Assembly (NCBI GenBank): GCA_958496175.1
Contig: OY292275.1
Coordinates: forward strand, 48,623,701 to 48,687,700
Direction: 5' to 3'
Length of the DNA stretch: 64,000 bases
DNA from: Sisyra terminalis
Taxonomy: Eukaryota > Arthropoda > Insecta > Neuroptera > Sisyridae
This document shows positions 33,733 to 44,969 of the stretch, piece after piece (position 1 is the stretch's first letter; each line of letters begins with the position of its first letter). A program made the translations under genes and the position numbers. Under the pieces are notes generated by a model. The model did not search any database and was not told the DNA's origin. It saw only the letters and a program-made list of their open reading frames with translations.

Positions 33733-34118
33733 AAAAATGAAAGAACAAATATACAATTATAATTTTATTATCTTCTCCCTGAATACTAAGTAGGTGTTTG
33801 TGTGCAGCTATAAGACAAGAAGACAAGAGACTCCACGTCTTTTCAGACTCATTACTGAATGGAATATTTGTGATATTGTATTCAATTCTTTGCAAGTGGC
33901 AAGGTAGCAAAGCATTAACGTGAACTGTTACAATTTTATATCGTAGTTTACTGGTGTATTATATGTTAAAGATCCCGGTTCCAGCCACTTAAATCGCCAC
34001 AATGAGGATGTTGGAAAATATTTTGAATTAAATGCGCATAGAGTTGCGATTTATCGCGCTTTTTTTTGCAAAGAAATAGTGCCGATCTGAGAAAAAAATC
34101 CTGCTATGGAAATAGGAA
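33733..34118 (-). other. Coding-like island with shifted frames
   Basis: On the minus strand, after an acceptor-like CCTATTTCCATAGCAG ending near 34119, a frame reads ..SALFLCKKKRDKSQLYAHLI..CGDLSGWNRDL and stops. A different frame then reads VTVHVNALLPCHLQRIEYNI..SNESEKTWSLLSSCL to a stop at about 33733. Both peptides look protein-like, but they are in different frames and no family was recognised. This may be a decayed exon or chance. Confidence 0.2.
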
Positions 34119-34119
34119 A

Positions 34120-37100
34120 AATATTTTATAGTTAATGTTGGCTGAAATACTATAAATATTTGTTATATATTGTATGAGCTTTTCTTAATTAAAGAAACAC
34201 TGATTGTAATTGAAAAGATCTTTTCTACTTGTTTTGAAGTAGGTATAGGATTAAAGAAATCTAAAAAATCATAAATTTGCTTGGATTATTCAAATTATAA
34301 CTCTTTAATTGCTTTTTTGCTATTCCAAAATAATTGTAACAATCCATTGGATTTTATCTAACTATGGATACATATGATGTACCAATAAGAGTTTTACATG
34401 CTATTTGCTCTTAATTAAAAATGCGTTTTCGTTTTCAGGTGTAACATTGATTATAAATTATGATTTATATTCATACTCTAATTCGATAATTAAAAACTAT
34501 TTTTATAATTCATTACAAGAAAACAGGTTTATTATTTAATACAACAATTTTATTTTGCCTGAATAAGTTACTAATTTTTATTTTTTATTAGTACCTATTG
34601 ACCTAAATTTCTATTGGCTTTTACAAGAACTTATGGAGCATTGGTTTTCAAACGAAATAATAATTTTTCTTTATCCTAAAACAAAAACTCATTTATAAAT
34701 TAATGAGAATATAAAACTGTTAAGTCGTTTTTTGGGAGGCTTTATATAATTATATACTTTTATTGTTAACTGCAAATAATTAACCCTTAAGATCACGCCA
34801 AGCTTTACGATTCACTGCTTTTTACGTTTTCATACCTCTTTCATTCTTTTGTTGTGGGCCTTTTTTTCTCTTTGGGTTTTTTATTTCTATTTTTCTTTTT
34901 GAATGAACGTATTGCCTTCGATATCTTTATATTTAAAAAATGATTAACAATAAATGAATGCAGAGCTGAGAATAGATTCAATCCGAAAATTATCTAGAGT
35001 TGTGATTAATTCAAAAGTAAAACTAATTATTTGAAAAATATTTATTTATAAGAAAAAAAAACAGCCATATTTCTAAGTCGATTTTTTCAAAAATTTAATT
35101 ATAAAATAAGTTTTCAAAAACCACACTACACAACATTTTGGAGCTTTAGCAAAAATATTTACGAACTTTCATCATCTGCGCTTCATTAAAATAAAATGTA
35201 AATGCGATTTAAGTTTTCAAATTTACCTAGCCCCATATAACTAATGAAGCTATTAAAAGTAACAGTCATATTATTTCCCTTTGAAAATTCACTTGTTTAA
35301 ATTGAAGTTTTCCATTTTATTTTTGATTATTTTTTTTCATCAAAAAGTTCATATGTGCTTTTAAATGCTTAGTAACGTAAAAAACTTCCATTTTTTTTAA
35401 TTTTCTGAAAAAATCTCTTTTATTCAAAAGAACAATATATCAATGTTTAATGAAAAAAGGAATATAAGGTACTTAATTAGATTGGCAGAAAAAAAACACA
35501 ATTTTATAATAAACCATGCATGACTCTGAAACTCTATTCTCAATTAAATCTTGGAAGAAATAAGGCAAAACTCTAGAAGTTATTCAAAATTATGTTATTA
35601 AAATTCGTAATCACCAGTAGGGGTTGCAATACCGGTATACCAAGATGCCACAAACCGGTATTTTGAGCCATTTGTACAATTTTGTATTACCAGTATTCAA
35701 AAGTGTATCTACGGATTTTTCGGTTTTTACTAGAATTTTTTTAAACTATTTCCCCTATAAGTTCACGAAGCACCATAGTATAAAATAGTATAAATTTTGT
35801 TTTTTATTTCGCCTTAACGGGTAAAATAATAAGGCTGCGAATCCAAAGTTGTAATTAATAATGTCTAAGATATTTACCTAACTATAATGATTTTAATATT
35901 TTATTTAAAAAAAATGAAAGTATACTAACCAATTTGAATTTGATCAGGTTCATAGTAAATTTTCTTTAATTTTTTTTTTACCAACAAACATATCCACATT
36001 CAGAAGAATTCGATAAAATTATAATAGTTCGGTAGAGTTTAAATTAAAAACATATTTTTTATCAGTTATACGAAAGCAGCCAAAAGAATTTTCCGAAATT
36101 TATATTGAACAAAAATTTCTTTTAATTCTTGATTCAACTAAGTACTATGTTCTATGTATGTACCAAAATTTAATTTTAAACCAATTAAAATACATAAATT
36201 TTGAATTGATATTGCAAATTATTACTTCTGAAAAATGTTGTAATAAACAATACTTAATATGTTTGATATAATTCACATTAAACTAACTAAAAGTCTAACT
36301 TTATAAATAGTGAAAATTAAAGTTTTTTCTTTCGCCATTAAATACTAGATTTTTAAGCTCTTTTAATAAAACTTATTACAGTCGATAATATTGGATGGTA
36401 TGAATATAGTCTGTCTATATGAATATAGTATGAATAAAGTCGTTGGTGAAAATCAGTTCAAACTTATTGTTTATACACAATTGATTGGGATGTAGTTTTG
36501 ATTAGATTTAAATTTATTTCTAAAAGCTTACGGAAAATTTTATTTTTAGTTCGTAAATATTTTAAATCTTAGTTATTTTTTAATCTCTCTAAATTTGGTG
36601 CACTTACAAATGTAATTATGATGTATTCTGGTTATTTATTCGAGACTGTGTAAAAATATTGATACCAGTACAATTATGTAGATTATTAGATACTTGTTAA
36701 AAATAAAATATGTCATATCATTTACCTTGGTTTATCAATCATTAATGAATTCATCCGTGTAAACATTTCGTGCATCATCTGGCCTTCATTTCTTAAACTA
36801 TAATAAATAAAATTCCACATTTTTTTTTGTTGTTTTCAGTAATGAAAAATACGTTCGAATGACAAAACTGTATAATTTTCCTGAAATTACATAGTGGATT
36901 TCGGGCATTTTGATTATCATATACCTACTTATATCTCTCTGTGTTTTACCGAAACCAATATAAGTACAATCATAAGTATTAAAATGTATCTAGGTATGTA
37001 TTTGGATTGCGTGCTTCTAATATGACTATGCCTGTGATTGTAACTGCGCTAGAGCAACAAATAATGTCAAATTACAACTGTGATAATAATAATTATTTGA

Positions 37101-39250
37101 AGGAAACGTAAAAAGTAAAGTCAACAATTTTTAATAAGCATTTACACAAAAATATACCTATCCACTTATGTGAGTGGATTTCGTGTTTGGAAGTCCTTCA
37201 GGTAAAAAGATGCCTACCCATTTATTTATTCCTTTTTCTTCATCAAACTCCTCACTATATCTGTTCACATTATTGTTATATTATTACAATATGGGTATGA
37301 TGTATATATATATGCACAGTTTCCATTTTTTTTTTCCACTGAAAAATAATCGAAAATATCATACAATTATTGTAATTATTTCAAGCCAAAAATAATGGGC
37401 GATTCGGAGAATTTATAAAATAATATCATACATGTAAACTAGAGAAATAATGACATGTACAATTTATTGAGTGGCGATTTAAGATAATTACTCCAATTTT
37501 AATGAAAAAAAAATCCTTTAAAATTCAATTTCTGATGTAAAAATATAATTTTTAACATGGAATTAAATTACCAAGCTAAGCATGAGAAACTATTCCACTT
37601 GTGTTTCCAATTAACGTAGACTAATCGCATTGTATGTCTCGTGAATGTGAATTTTAAGCAAAAGTCTGAATTAAAACTATCAAACTAGTTCGTATATCCA
37701 CACAGTATGTTTTTATGTTCGTTTTAATTTCCCAAAATGAAAAAAAAAATAATGTGGAATAAAACAATATCAATTTGGCATGGCCAAAAGTTTTATTTGT
37801 TTTTGTATGATTTCATTCATGAATTTAGCATATTTGCTTTATGTAGTATAAAAATTAAATGAAAACTTAAAAAACGGAAATGATATTTTTATTTAATTAT
37901 TCAAATCAGCTTGTTAAAATGTGTGTTTATTTAGTCATGAACTTGTGAAGATTTTCAACGTATTAGCTGTTTAGTTATTTAATTTCGAATTAATTACCCA
38001 AAAATAAAAAAAATATATATTATAATAGAACTTTTTCGACTCGGAATAATTATGTGGTGGAATGAAATCATCAATATTATATTTTTATACCTTTGAGTAA
38101 TTGTATTGTTTTATCGCCCAAAGTTCAACTTAGATCAGAAAATTTAATTAAAATATTTCATACAAATTTAATGAAATTTTTAATTTATTTGTCATATCTT
38201 TTTCTTCAGGTCAAGTAAATGATTGACCTCACATAACTTTCGTATTATTTGCTTAGAATAATTAAGATGATTCAATAAATATTTTTGTTATTACTACACT
38301 ATATGTACAAACATGGTGTAAGACTAATAAGGAGTATGCCCGGAATAGTAGGCAGACAAAATTCAAAGCTGAAAGCTTCCCCATTTGCATAAATAATCCG
38401 ATAAAATTACTATATTACTGAACGTATTTTAGTGAAAAGGAACTGCTAGCAAATTACAAAACTATTGGAATAAATTAATATAAGAGCTTTTATTCCGTTA
38501 GGGTAAGAAATCTTGAGATAAAAGATATATTGGAATTTTTGGGGTATAACCAAGAATGGGGTAAAACTTTTCCAAAAAATGTTCTACATTTGATTTTTTG
38601 TTGTCACTACAATTATTCGCTAATAATATTTTTGGGACACATCATATAATGATACACTAAAAAACAAGATATCGTTGCCAATATCGAAATTGGGGCATAC
38701 TGCATATGATTCTCCGTAGTAGTGGAACAAAGTCCATTGTAAAAAAAAACTGCTTTTTCCAGATTGACTCAACATTCATAAGATTATAAACTAATCAATA
38801 TCTTAAAGACTTTAACAAAACAGCATTACTTATGCATCATTTTGGCCAAATATAAGCCCAAGTTTTATATTTGAAGTGGCGATAGTGCTGAACATGGAAA
38901 GCTGCAGTACAAAAAGAAGCATAAACAATATGGTACACATACAAATAATTGAAACAATTATTAATTTGTGTAAAATCGCATTTATTTTCCAATATTTTAA
39001 GTCATTTAAAGAATAATGTTTATGGCTATTGTTAAAATCAATGCAATTTTAGAATTTGTCTATGTTTGCTATAATCTAGCAATTAATCAGATTTTTTCTT
39101 GTGGCATTTTCATTGTGATATGCTTTATCACACGTTGGTTTGTTTAAAAAAACGTTAAATAATAACTTATTAGAATTTTTTTTTACATAACTCAGGCCAA
39201 CTTAAGTATAACTTTTATCAAAAAACGAAGCTGAATGTAATTTTTAATTA
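34120..39250. other. Long A+T-rich stretch, nothing firmly recognised
   Basis: No repeat copy, RNA motif or supported open frame was found apart from very weak exon-like segments (for example 36726-36797, minus). The frame at 37174-37395 is T-rich and probably chance. Confidence 0.4.
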
Positions 39251-39279
39251 CATTATCTTATATATAAATTGACTATCTT

Positions 39280-40400
39280 GCCGTGCGTCCGTGCAAAATA
39301 GGTTATGCGCATGGATTCTGTTATCCCCACTTACGCATTCAAAACGTTGGTAGAGGTACTCACTCACTAATATTTTTGTGAATACGTATTTCGGATTTTC
39401 AGGTTTACAATATGTAAAAGCCAAAAAGTATAATGCTCACTTATAAACTTAACTTAACCTTTTCAGATATATCTACTTATCAGAGTTTAAATTTTTAAGC
39501 AGACCCGAAGTTTTTGTTTCTAATAATAAATCAACTTTGTTAAGCAGTAGTAACGTTTCGCTTTTAACGGACTTTGGTTGATTATTAAATTTGAAATTTC
39601 GATTGTTTATTAAACGTTATCTCTTACAAACGTTGTTACCGTGTTTCACTCTTTTAGGGGAGGAATTTTCAAAAACCCTTTCTTATTATATATCTGCATC
39701 GTATAAGGAAAACACTTTCCAAATTTCATCGACACAAATGTGCACTTATATTTGAAAATACAATGTAAAACGAAAAAAAATAATGACCTTCTTTATGTTA
39801 GTTAACATGACTAAAAAGCTATTGATTTCGCACATTTGGACGTTGTACATACAAAATTGTTGGAACTAGGTGGAAAACATGAAAGTAAATTCGAATATTT
39901 TATTTCTTTTCAATAACAATAATTGGTTTTCAAATTGTTCTAAATACCGAAAAAAAGTTAGTATCAAAGATTTTATATTTGAATTGACAGTGAAATATAT
40001 AGCGAAAAATTGCTACCTTAATGCTTTTCAGTCGAATATATAATTACTCCAGATCGCAACCATTGGTTCATAAAAAATAGATTTTAAAAAGTTTGATTGT
40101 TGAAAATATTTAGTGAAACCAAAATTTAAAATCGCCTATTTGGTATAAATACTACATAAGTATTAAACTTTCAGGTACCAACTTTCATACTAATTTAGTG
40201 AAATGACGTTATTTAAAATGTTGTTATTAAAATGATATAAAAAAAACACTTATATTTTATTTCTTAATATAGTTTTAGATAAACTTTTTTTTTTATATTA
40301 ACAACACTTTGATTATTAAATTTAAAATTTCGATTGTTGATTAACTCTACATTATCTCATATTAAACATTTTATTGAGATAAAACCTTTAGTTGCGAATG
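39280..40400. repeat. Region with a dispersed direct repeat
   Basis: GATTATTAAATTTGAAATTT followed by CGATTGTT lies at about 39580-39610 and recurs with one change at about 40311-40341. The left edge reads TATCTTATATATAAATTGAC followed by a CCGTGCGTCCGTGC stretch, a style often seen at TE edges. The element type was not determined. Confidence 0.3.
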
Positions 40401-41149
40401 CAATGGGCAACTACTAGTTATTTATAATTTTACAATATTCGGTTAGTTGGGTTCGAGCTTCGTATGGAGCAAATTTTCGATATTTCTCGATTACGGATTT
40501 TTATTAACTCTAGAGCCGCTTAAGACCTTAGTAATTATAAAGCGACGGTATGTAACAATTAAAAAAATATACCTTTAAAAAGCAATGGTCTATTGTTGCT
40601 ACCTAAAAAGACATTCAAAAGTGAATACAAACATGAAAAGCTTTGCATTTTACATTCGAATCACTTACATGTGCAACCACCAATTATTTTTATGTTTTGA
40701 TTTTTATAAATTTATGTATATTTTTTAAGGATTCAGCATCACATTTGTGAAACTTGTTACCGGAGTTTACTAATGAGATGATACCAGTATCACTATGGTT
40801 ACATCGTTTGTCTCTGCAAAGCCGAAGTGCTTTTGCTGCAAGCAAAAGCTTTTGGTAAAAGAAAAGAAAAACTCACCCAAATCGAAATGGCATTACGGAA
40901 AAGTTCAATACTTGAAAGTATGTATGAAAGATGCTCTTCCCCACTAACGATTTATTAGTGAACCAAACTCATGTTTTCACGTTCGTTCGTTAGTTCGAAA
41001 ACGTATACAAAACGACGAATCAAATCGAAAATATATCAATTTTGCGAGTGGAAGAGAATTTTATGAGACGAGTTTAGATGTTTTTTTTTGGGTTCTTGAT
41101 TTTTCGTTTTGAATAAATAGTATACGTACGTTTCTGTACATCAACCCTC

Positions 41150-41440
41150 TCGAATAAGACGTTTAAATTCGTTCCAATTACCGTGAGGGGCGGTGCGAAT
41201 AGACAGTTTTATGTTGGCGTTGATAACTCACATTACGCTTTCCATCCATATAACGCCATGCAAAGTGAATTCTCAAGTATTAAATATAATTTACAATCCA
41301 TCTTCTCAACATCATTAACGCACAGCTCAAAGATTTTTATGCGATCGAAATGTGTCAGACGTTTTTTTTTCACTTTTTCTCCAATTCCAATGAAAATAAA
41401 TGAACCGACAACTCGAGAACGTGAAAAATTATTTTAAAAA
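41150..41440. promoter_or_regulatory. Non-repetitive island
   Basis: Balanced composition (GAGGGGCGGTGCG near 41190) with an 84-codon frame that lacks an ATG start and has no recognised content. Possible regulatory DNA; inference from composition. Confidence 0.15.
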
Positions 41441-42229
41441 TAATCGTAAAACGTAGATGCCCCATTTTATTTGGAATCAAATCCATCCAAACAATTTCCA
41501 TCGTATATAGTACCAAACCGATTGAATAAATTCCCATAAATTTATACGAGTAAAACTATTATATATAGAAAAAAGATTGTTGGTAATAATAAAAAGCGTA
41601 ATTAAATATTAATCTGATATTTTCTCGGTGACTAACTTCATTCAAAAAGACTTAGCGGAAGATTCTCATAAGTTGATATGAATAAGATAATCAAGTTACT
41701 TATCTACCGGATGTTCATGTAGCCATATTTTAACTTTTACATTCTTCATTCACCGTAGGGATATGCGATATACATACATAGGTGGTACGGTTTTATACAT
41801 TTAACATGACCAGCTTTAGCGCCTCACATATGTACTTAGGTGTATAAGCTATCTATTGCAATAATTATACATGCAGTGATTTTACATGTTAACAAAATAA
41901 GACAGACATTAATGAGATTTACGCCAATAATAAAACTCATTTAAACTTTCATTATGTTTACATATTAAAAAAAGTTTTCTTTTAAAATGTAATGTGACTA
42001 CGATTTAAAGATATAAATCAAATTGTCTGATATAAGTTTTATTAAATTTTATTAATAAAAAAGTAAGTCTATAATTAAGTTTTTGTTTTAATAATTACTA
42101 GTTCTTCTTATTTTATTTTATAATTTTCTATAGTTCTTACGAATTTGGGCTAGTATTTTAACATTTGGATAGATAAACCTTACATTCTTAAGACGGATAT
42201 TTAATGAATCAAAATTTTTTGTTATATTA

Positions 42230-42420
42230 ATTCTATAAGTAAGAAGACAATACGAATTTTTTAATTTTTATTTATTTATTTAATTTAAATTGAAACTATT
42301 ATATTTTTTGTGATTCAAGAAGCCTGATGAAGTTACGATATGTAACGAAACGTAACTAATTTGAATATTAAATAAAAAACCCGATATTAAACAACCTGAA
42401 TTGTCTTCTTATTTAATAAA
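42230..42420. mobile_element. Short hammerhead foldback element
   Basis: Outer arms AAGTAAGAAGACAAT (42237-42251) and ATTGTCTTCTTATTT (42400-42414) are inverted copies. Weaker arm similarity extends inward (GTTTTTTATTTAAT on one side, TTTTTAATTTTTATTT on the other). A hammerhead motif lies in the right half, 42324-42354. The organisation is the same as at 53.5 and 55.4 kb. Confidence 0.55.
42324..42354 (+). ncRNA. Hammerhead motif (HHR-6)
   Basis: CUGAUGA, one extra A, stem II GUUAC/GUAAC with loop GAUAU, GAAA, then CGUA giving a GUA cleavage triplet. The core is intact, but the flanks do not form a stem I, so activity is doubtful. Confidence 0.55.
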
Positions 42421-42726
42421 AGCTGAGATCTGAATTTTATCATCTATTAATTCTGTACAAATGTACATTTAGTCTCTATTCTCTGGATAAAATTTTATCT
42501 TAAAGATAAGTGTCACTATTTAAATGAAGAATTACTGTGTATACAATATATAAAATATATTGCAGTCCAATTTATGTAGTATAATTTAACATAATAATAT
42601 ACAAATTCAGTATAATAATATACAAATTTAATATAATAATATATAAACTAAATATAATAATATATAAAAATCATACCACCAACATAAATTTGAACAGAAG
42701 TTCAAACCAAAATATTCGTGACGTAT

Positions 42727-42773
42727 TGCCCAGATACGTATTTCGATTGCCAAGCAATTTTCATCAATGGTCA
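42727..42773 (-). ncRNA. Hammerhead ribozyme motif, left arm (HHR-7a)
   Basis: The minus strand gives stem I UGACCA/UGGGCA with one A-G mismatch, UUGAUGA (core C3 changed to U) and an extra A. Stem II AAUUGC/GCAAUC has one A-C mismatch. GAAA then leads into an AUACGUAU stem III with C at the cleavage position. The C3 change should abolish or strongly reduce cleavage. Confidence 0.6.
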
Positions 42774-42807
42774 TCAAGTAGTTTGGATCACTCCACTACT
42801 GAATGAA

Positions 42808-42852
42808 GACCACTGATGAAGATTGCTTGGCAATCGAAATATGTATCTGGGC
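42808..42852 (+). ncRNA. Hammerhead ribozyme, right arm (HHR-7b), complete
   Basis: Stem I is GACCA/UGGGC with one A-G mismatch (42808-42812 and 42848-42852). CUGAUGA (42813-42819) and an extra A precede stem II GAUUGC/GCAAUC with loop UUG. GAAA (42836-42839) leads into stem III AUA/UAU around UG, and C42847 is the cleavage base in an AUC triplet. All core residues are intact. The sequence is unrelated to HHR-5 outside the core, so it is a second ribozyme family. Confidence 0.8.
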
Positions 42853-43117
42853 AATACGCCACGAATATTTTTGTTTGAACTTCTGTTCAAATTTATGTTG
42901 GTGGTATGATTTTTATATATTATTATATAAAGTTTATATATTGTTATATTAAATTTGTATATTATTATATTAAATTTGTATATTATTATATTAAATTTGT
43001 ATATTATTATGTTAAATTATACTACATAAATTGGACTGCAATATATTTTATATATTGTATACACAATATAACTGTTCAAAGTCAGCGAAAAAATCTTATT
43101 TTGATGAAGAATTACTG

Positions 43118-44630
43118 GTCCTTAAAAGGATATCAAATCTTTTAAGTTTACTGTAACATTGCTTGCCTATTTACAATTTGGCCAGAGAAATTGTTTCACT
43201 GTTTTTAATTTAACCATTATTTTATGTATACTTTATTCTAATTACTGATAAAATTATAACAATTTACTTATTTTGAATATGTGTACCTTAATTATTCCCT
43301 TCGTTTTTTTTTATCGTACTTAGACAATTCTAGAGCTCATCAGTTCTCAAACTAGTATTGCATTTATTAATCGCAGACTAAATAAAGAACCTCTTAAAGT
43401 TATCATTATAAAAATTATTAGCTTGCTTTTCTTTGACTTCCACGTTTGCATGAAGAAGCAGCATTTTTTTTAATTTTATAGAATAGAATAATATACAAAA
43501 AATATCATAAGGAAGGTACGGATAATCAAGCCTGTCGGCTAATTAGATCTATGTAGCAAAAATTCAATTCAAAATGATCGATATTGTTTAAAATTACACT
43601 TTAAGGTTGTTAACACTCATTGGTAGTGCCAAAAATTTTTGGTTACATGTTAGATTGCTTAGTGCCACTATGGCAGAGATATTTATTGAGAGGTGGTTCT
43701 CCAGCATTAATAGTAAAAAATCGTACGAATTAATCAGAAGTAGTTTTTTTGTAATATCCCACTTATATATATATAACTATGCGTTATATTATTCTTTTAT
43801 TTCTTGCTTCTTTGGCTTCTATGACTTTTGATGATTGAATACTTCTTGAATACAATCATGGTCTAAATTATGTATTTTATAGTTGTCGGTGATTATAAAA
43901 GCCCACCAAATTCTAGTCACCAAAAACTTATTTGGCAAAACAAGAACAAAAATTATAAAGACTCCAACCTCTAAAATTATAGATACTAAAACAATCAAAT
44001 ATGGCTAGTGATACCATGAGAAGTGCGTTGGTTCATCAGCGAATGATACCGTTATTTTTGAGTGATCCTTCATAATTTAAAATGGTTTTTTAACAAAGAA
44101 ATTTGTTTTATTTCAAAGTTTATAATCATTAGCAATCTATATCTACAATTATTGATAACAACTACCAAATGAAGGATGGCTTTTTTAATTGTTTTTACAT
44201 GTTCAAATTTTTGGCCTTATTACCTTACTAAAGTATAATTAGCCTATATCCGAATTTCAACTCGATCGATATTTCACTTATTGTAAGCAATTAATTGTTA
44301 GCAAACATATTTATTAGTTAATTTCAAACTTTAGAATGAAACTCATTATTTGTCAATTCAACTTTTGCGTTTTTAATTCCCGTTGTATCACCGTGGAACA
44401 GGTGAAATCGTTGAAAATAAATTGTTCTAATTTATGGAGGATTTACAATAAATTATATTTTTTTCCTCATTCTAAAGCAAAGAAACTTTCACAGCATGTT
44501 TTTCAGACGTTAATAGAGATTGAACATTCACAGCTTTTCCGTACTACATGAATTATTATCATAGACCAATTCGTTAATAATGGTCAATGGTTCATCTACC
44601 GTTGTATATTTCAAGATAGGTACATAATAT
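43118..44630. other. A+T-rich DNA, nothing recognised
   Basis: Chance-length frames only (43607-43831 and 44336-44551). No repeat relationships noticed. Confidence 0.4.
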
Positions 44631-44639
44631 TAATCTATC

Positions 44640-44960
44640 CACCTATATGAAGATAATTATAAAATTACTTGAACAAAACACTCACATCATAGGATCGTTT
44701 CGTGTTTCTCAGTCATTTAGTGTGCGATATATTTCACACAGAGTGCAGCCGCCGGAAGTGTATTATAAATTGCGACCTTCCGCCAACATGCACCGGCTTT
44801 GTGCCGCTCAACTTATAATTCTTTACAATTATATCAAGCTTCATAAGCCCATACTACAGGTATGCCATATACGACGAGTTAATCATTGATTCGATTTGAT
44901 CATCAGCAAAGGAAACGCTCAAAAACATTCACATCTTCGGAAGTTGTTTCAATTTTTTCT
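44640..44960. promoter_or_regulatory. Non-repetitive island with an ETS-type CCGGAAGT
   Basis: This stretch is G+C-richer, with GCAGCCGCCGGAAGTG (44745-44760) and CACCGGCTTTGTGCCGC. The 80-codon frame through it is unassigned. A candidate conserved element by composition and motif only. Confidence 0.2.
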
Positions 44961-44969
44961 TGTAAACAC

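Larger units (their letters stand above)
42538..43103. mobile_element. Penelope-like foldback element with 14-bp target duplication
   Basis: ATGAAGAATTACTG flanks the element exactly (42524-42537 and 43104-43117). Between them lies an almost perfect palindrome with arms of about 260 bp: TGTATACAATATATAAAATA at the left is mirrored at 43050-43065. Beyond the right arm is a one-sided extension of about 37 bp (ACTGTTCAAAGTCAGCG..). Inner arms each carry a hammerhead, pointing outward. The outer parts contain 20-24-bp tandem A+T units. Inverted terminal arms, a one-sided extension of 30-40 bp and 12-14-bp duplications are described features of Penelope-like elements. There is no reverse transcriptase, so this copy is non-autonomous. 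Confidence 0.75.

Noticed and set aside
39540..39570. AACGTTTCGC, resembling the complement of the hammerhead GAAACGU half
   Set aside because: No CUGANGA box or stem II lies at the right distance on the minus strand.
42906..43145. 79-codon frame rich in Tyr/Ile/Lys repeats
   Set aside because: It is the translation of 21-bp A+T tandem units in the right arm of the 42.5-kb palindrome, not a protein gene.
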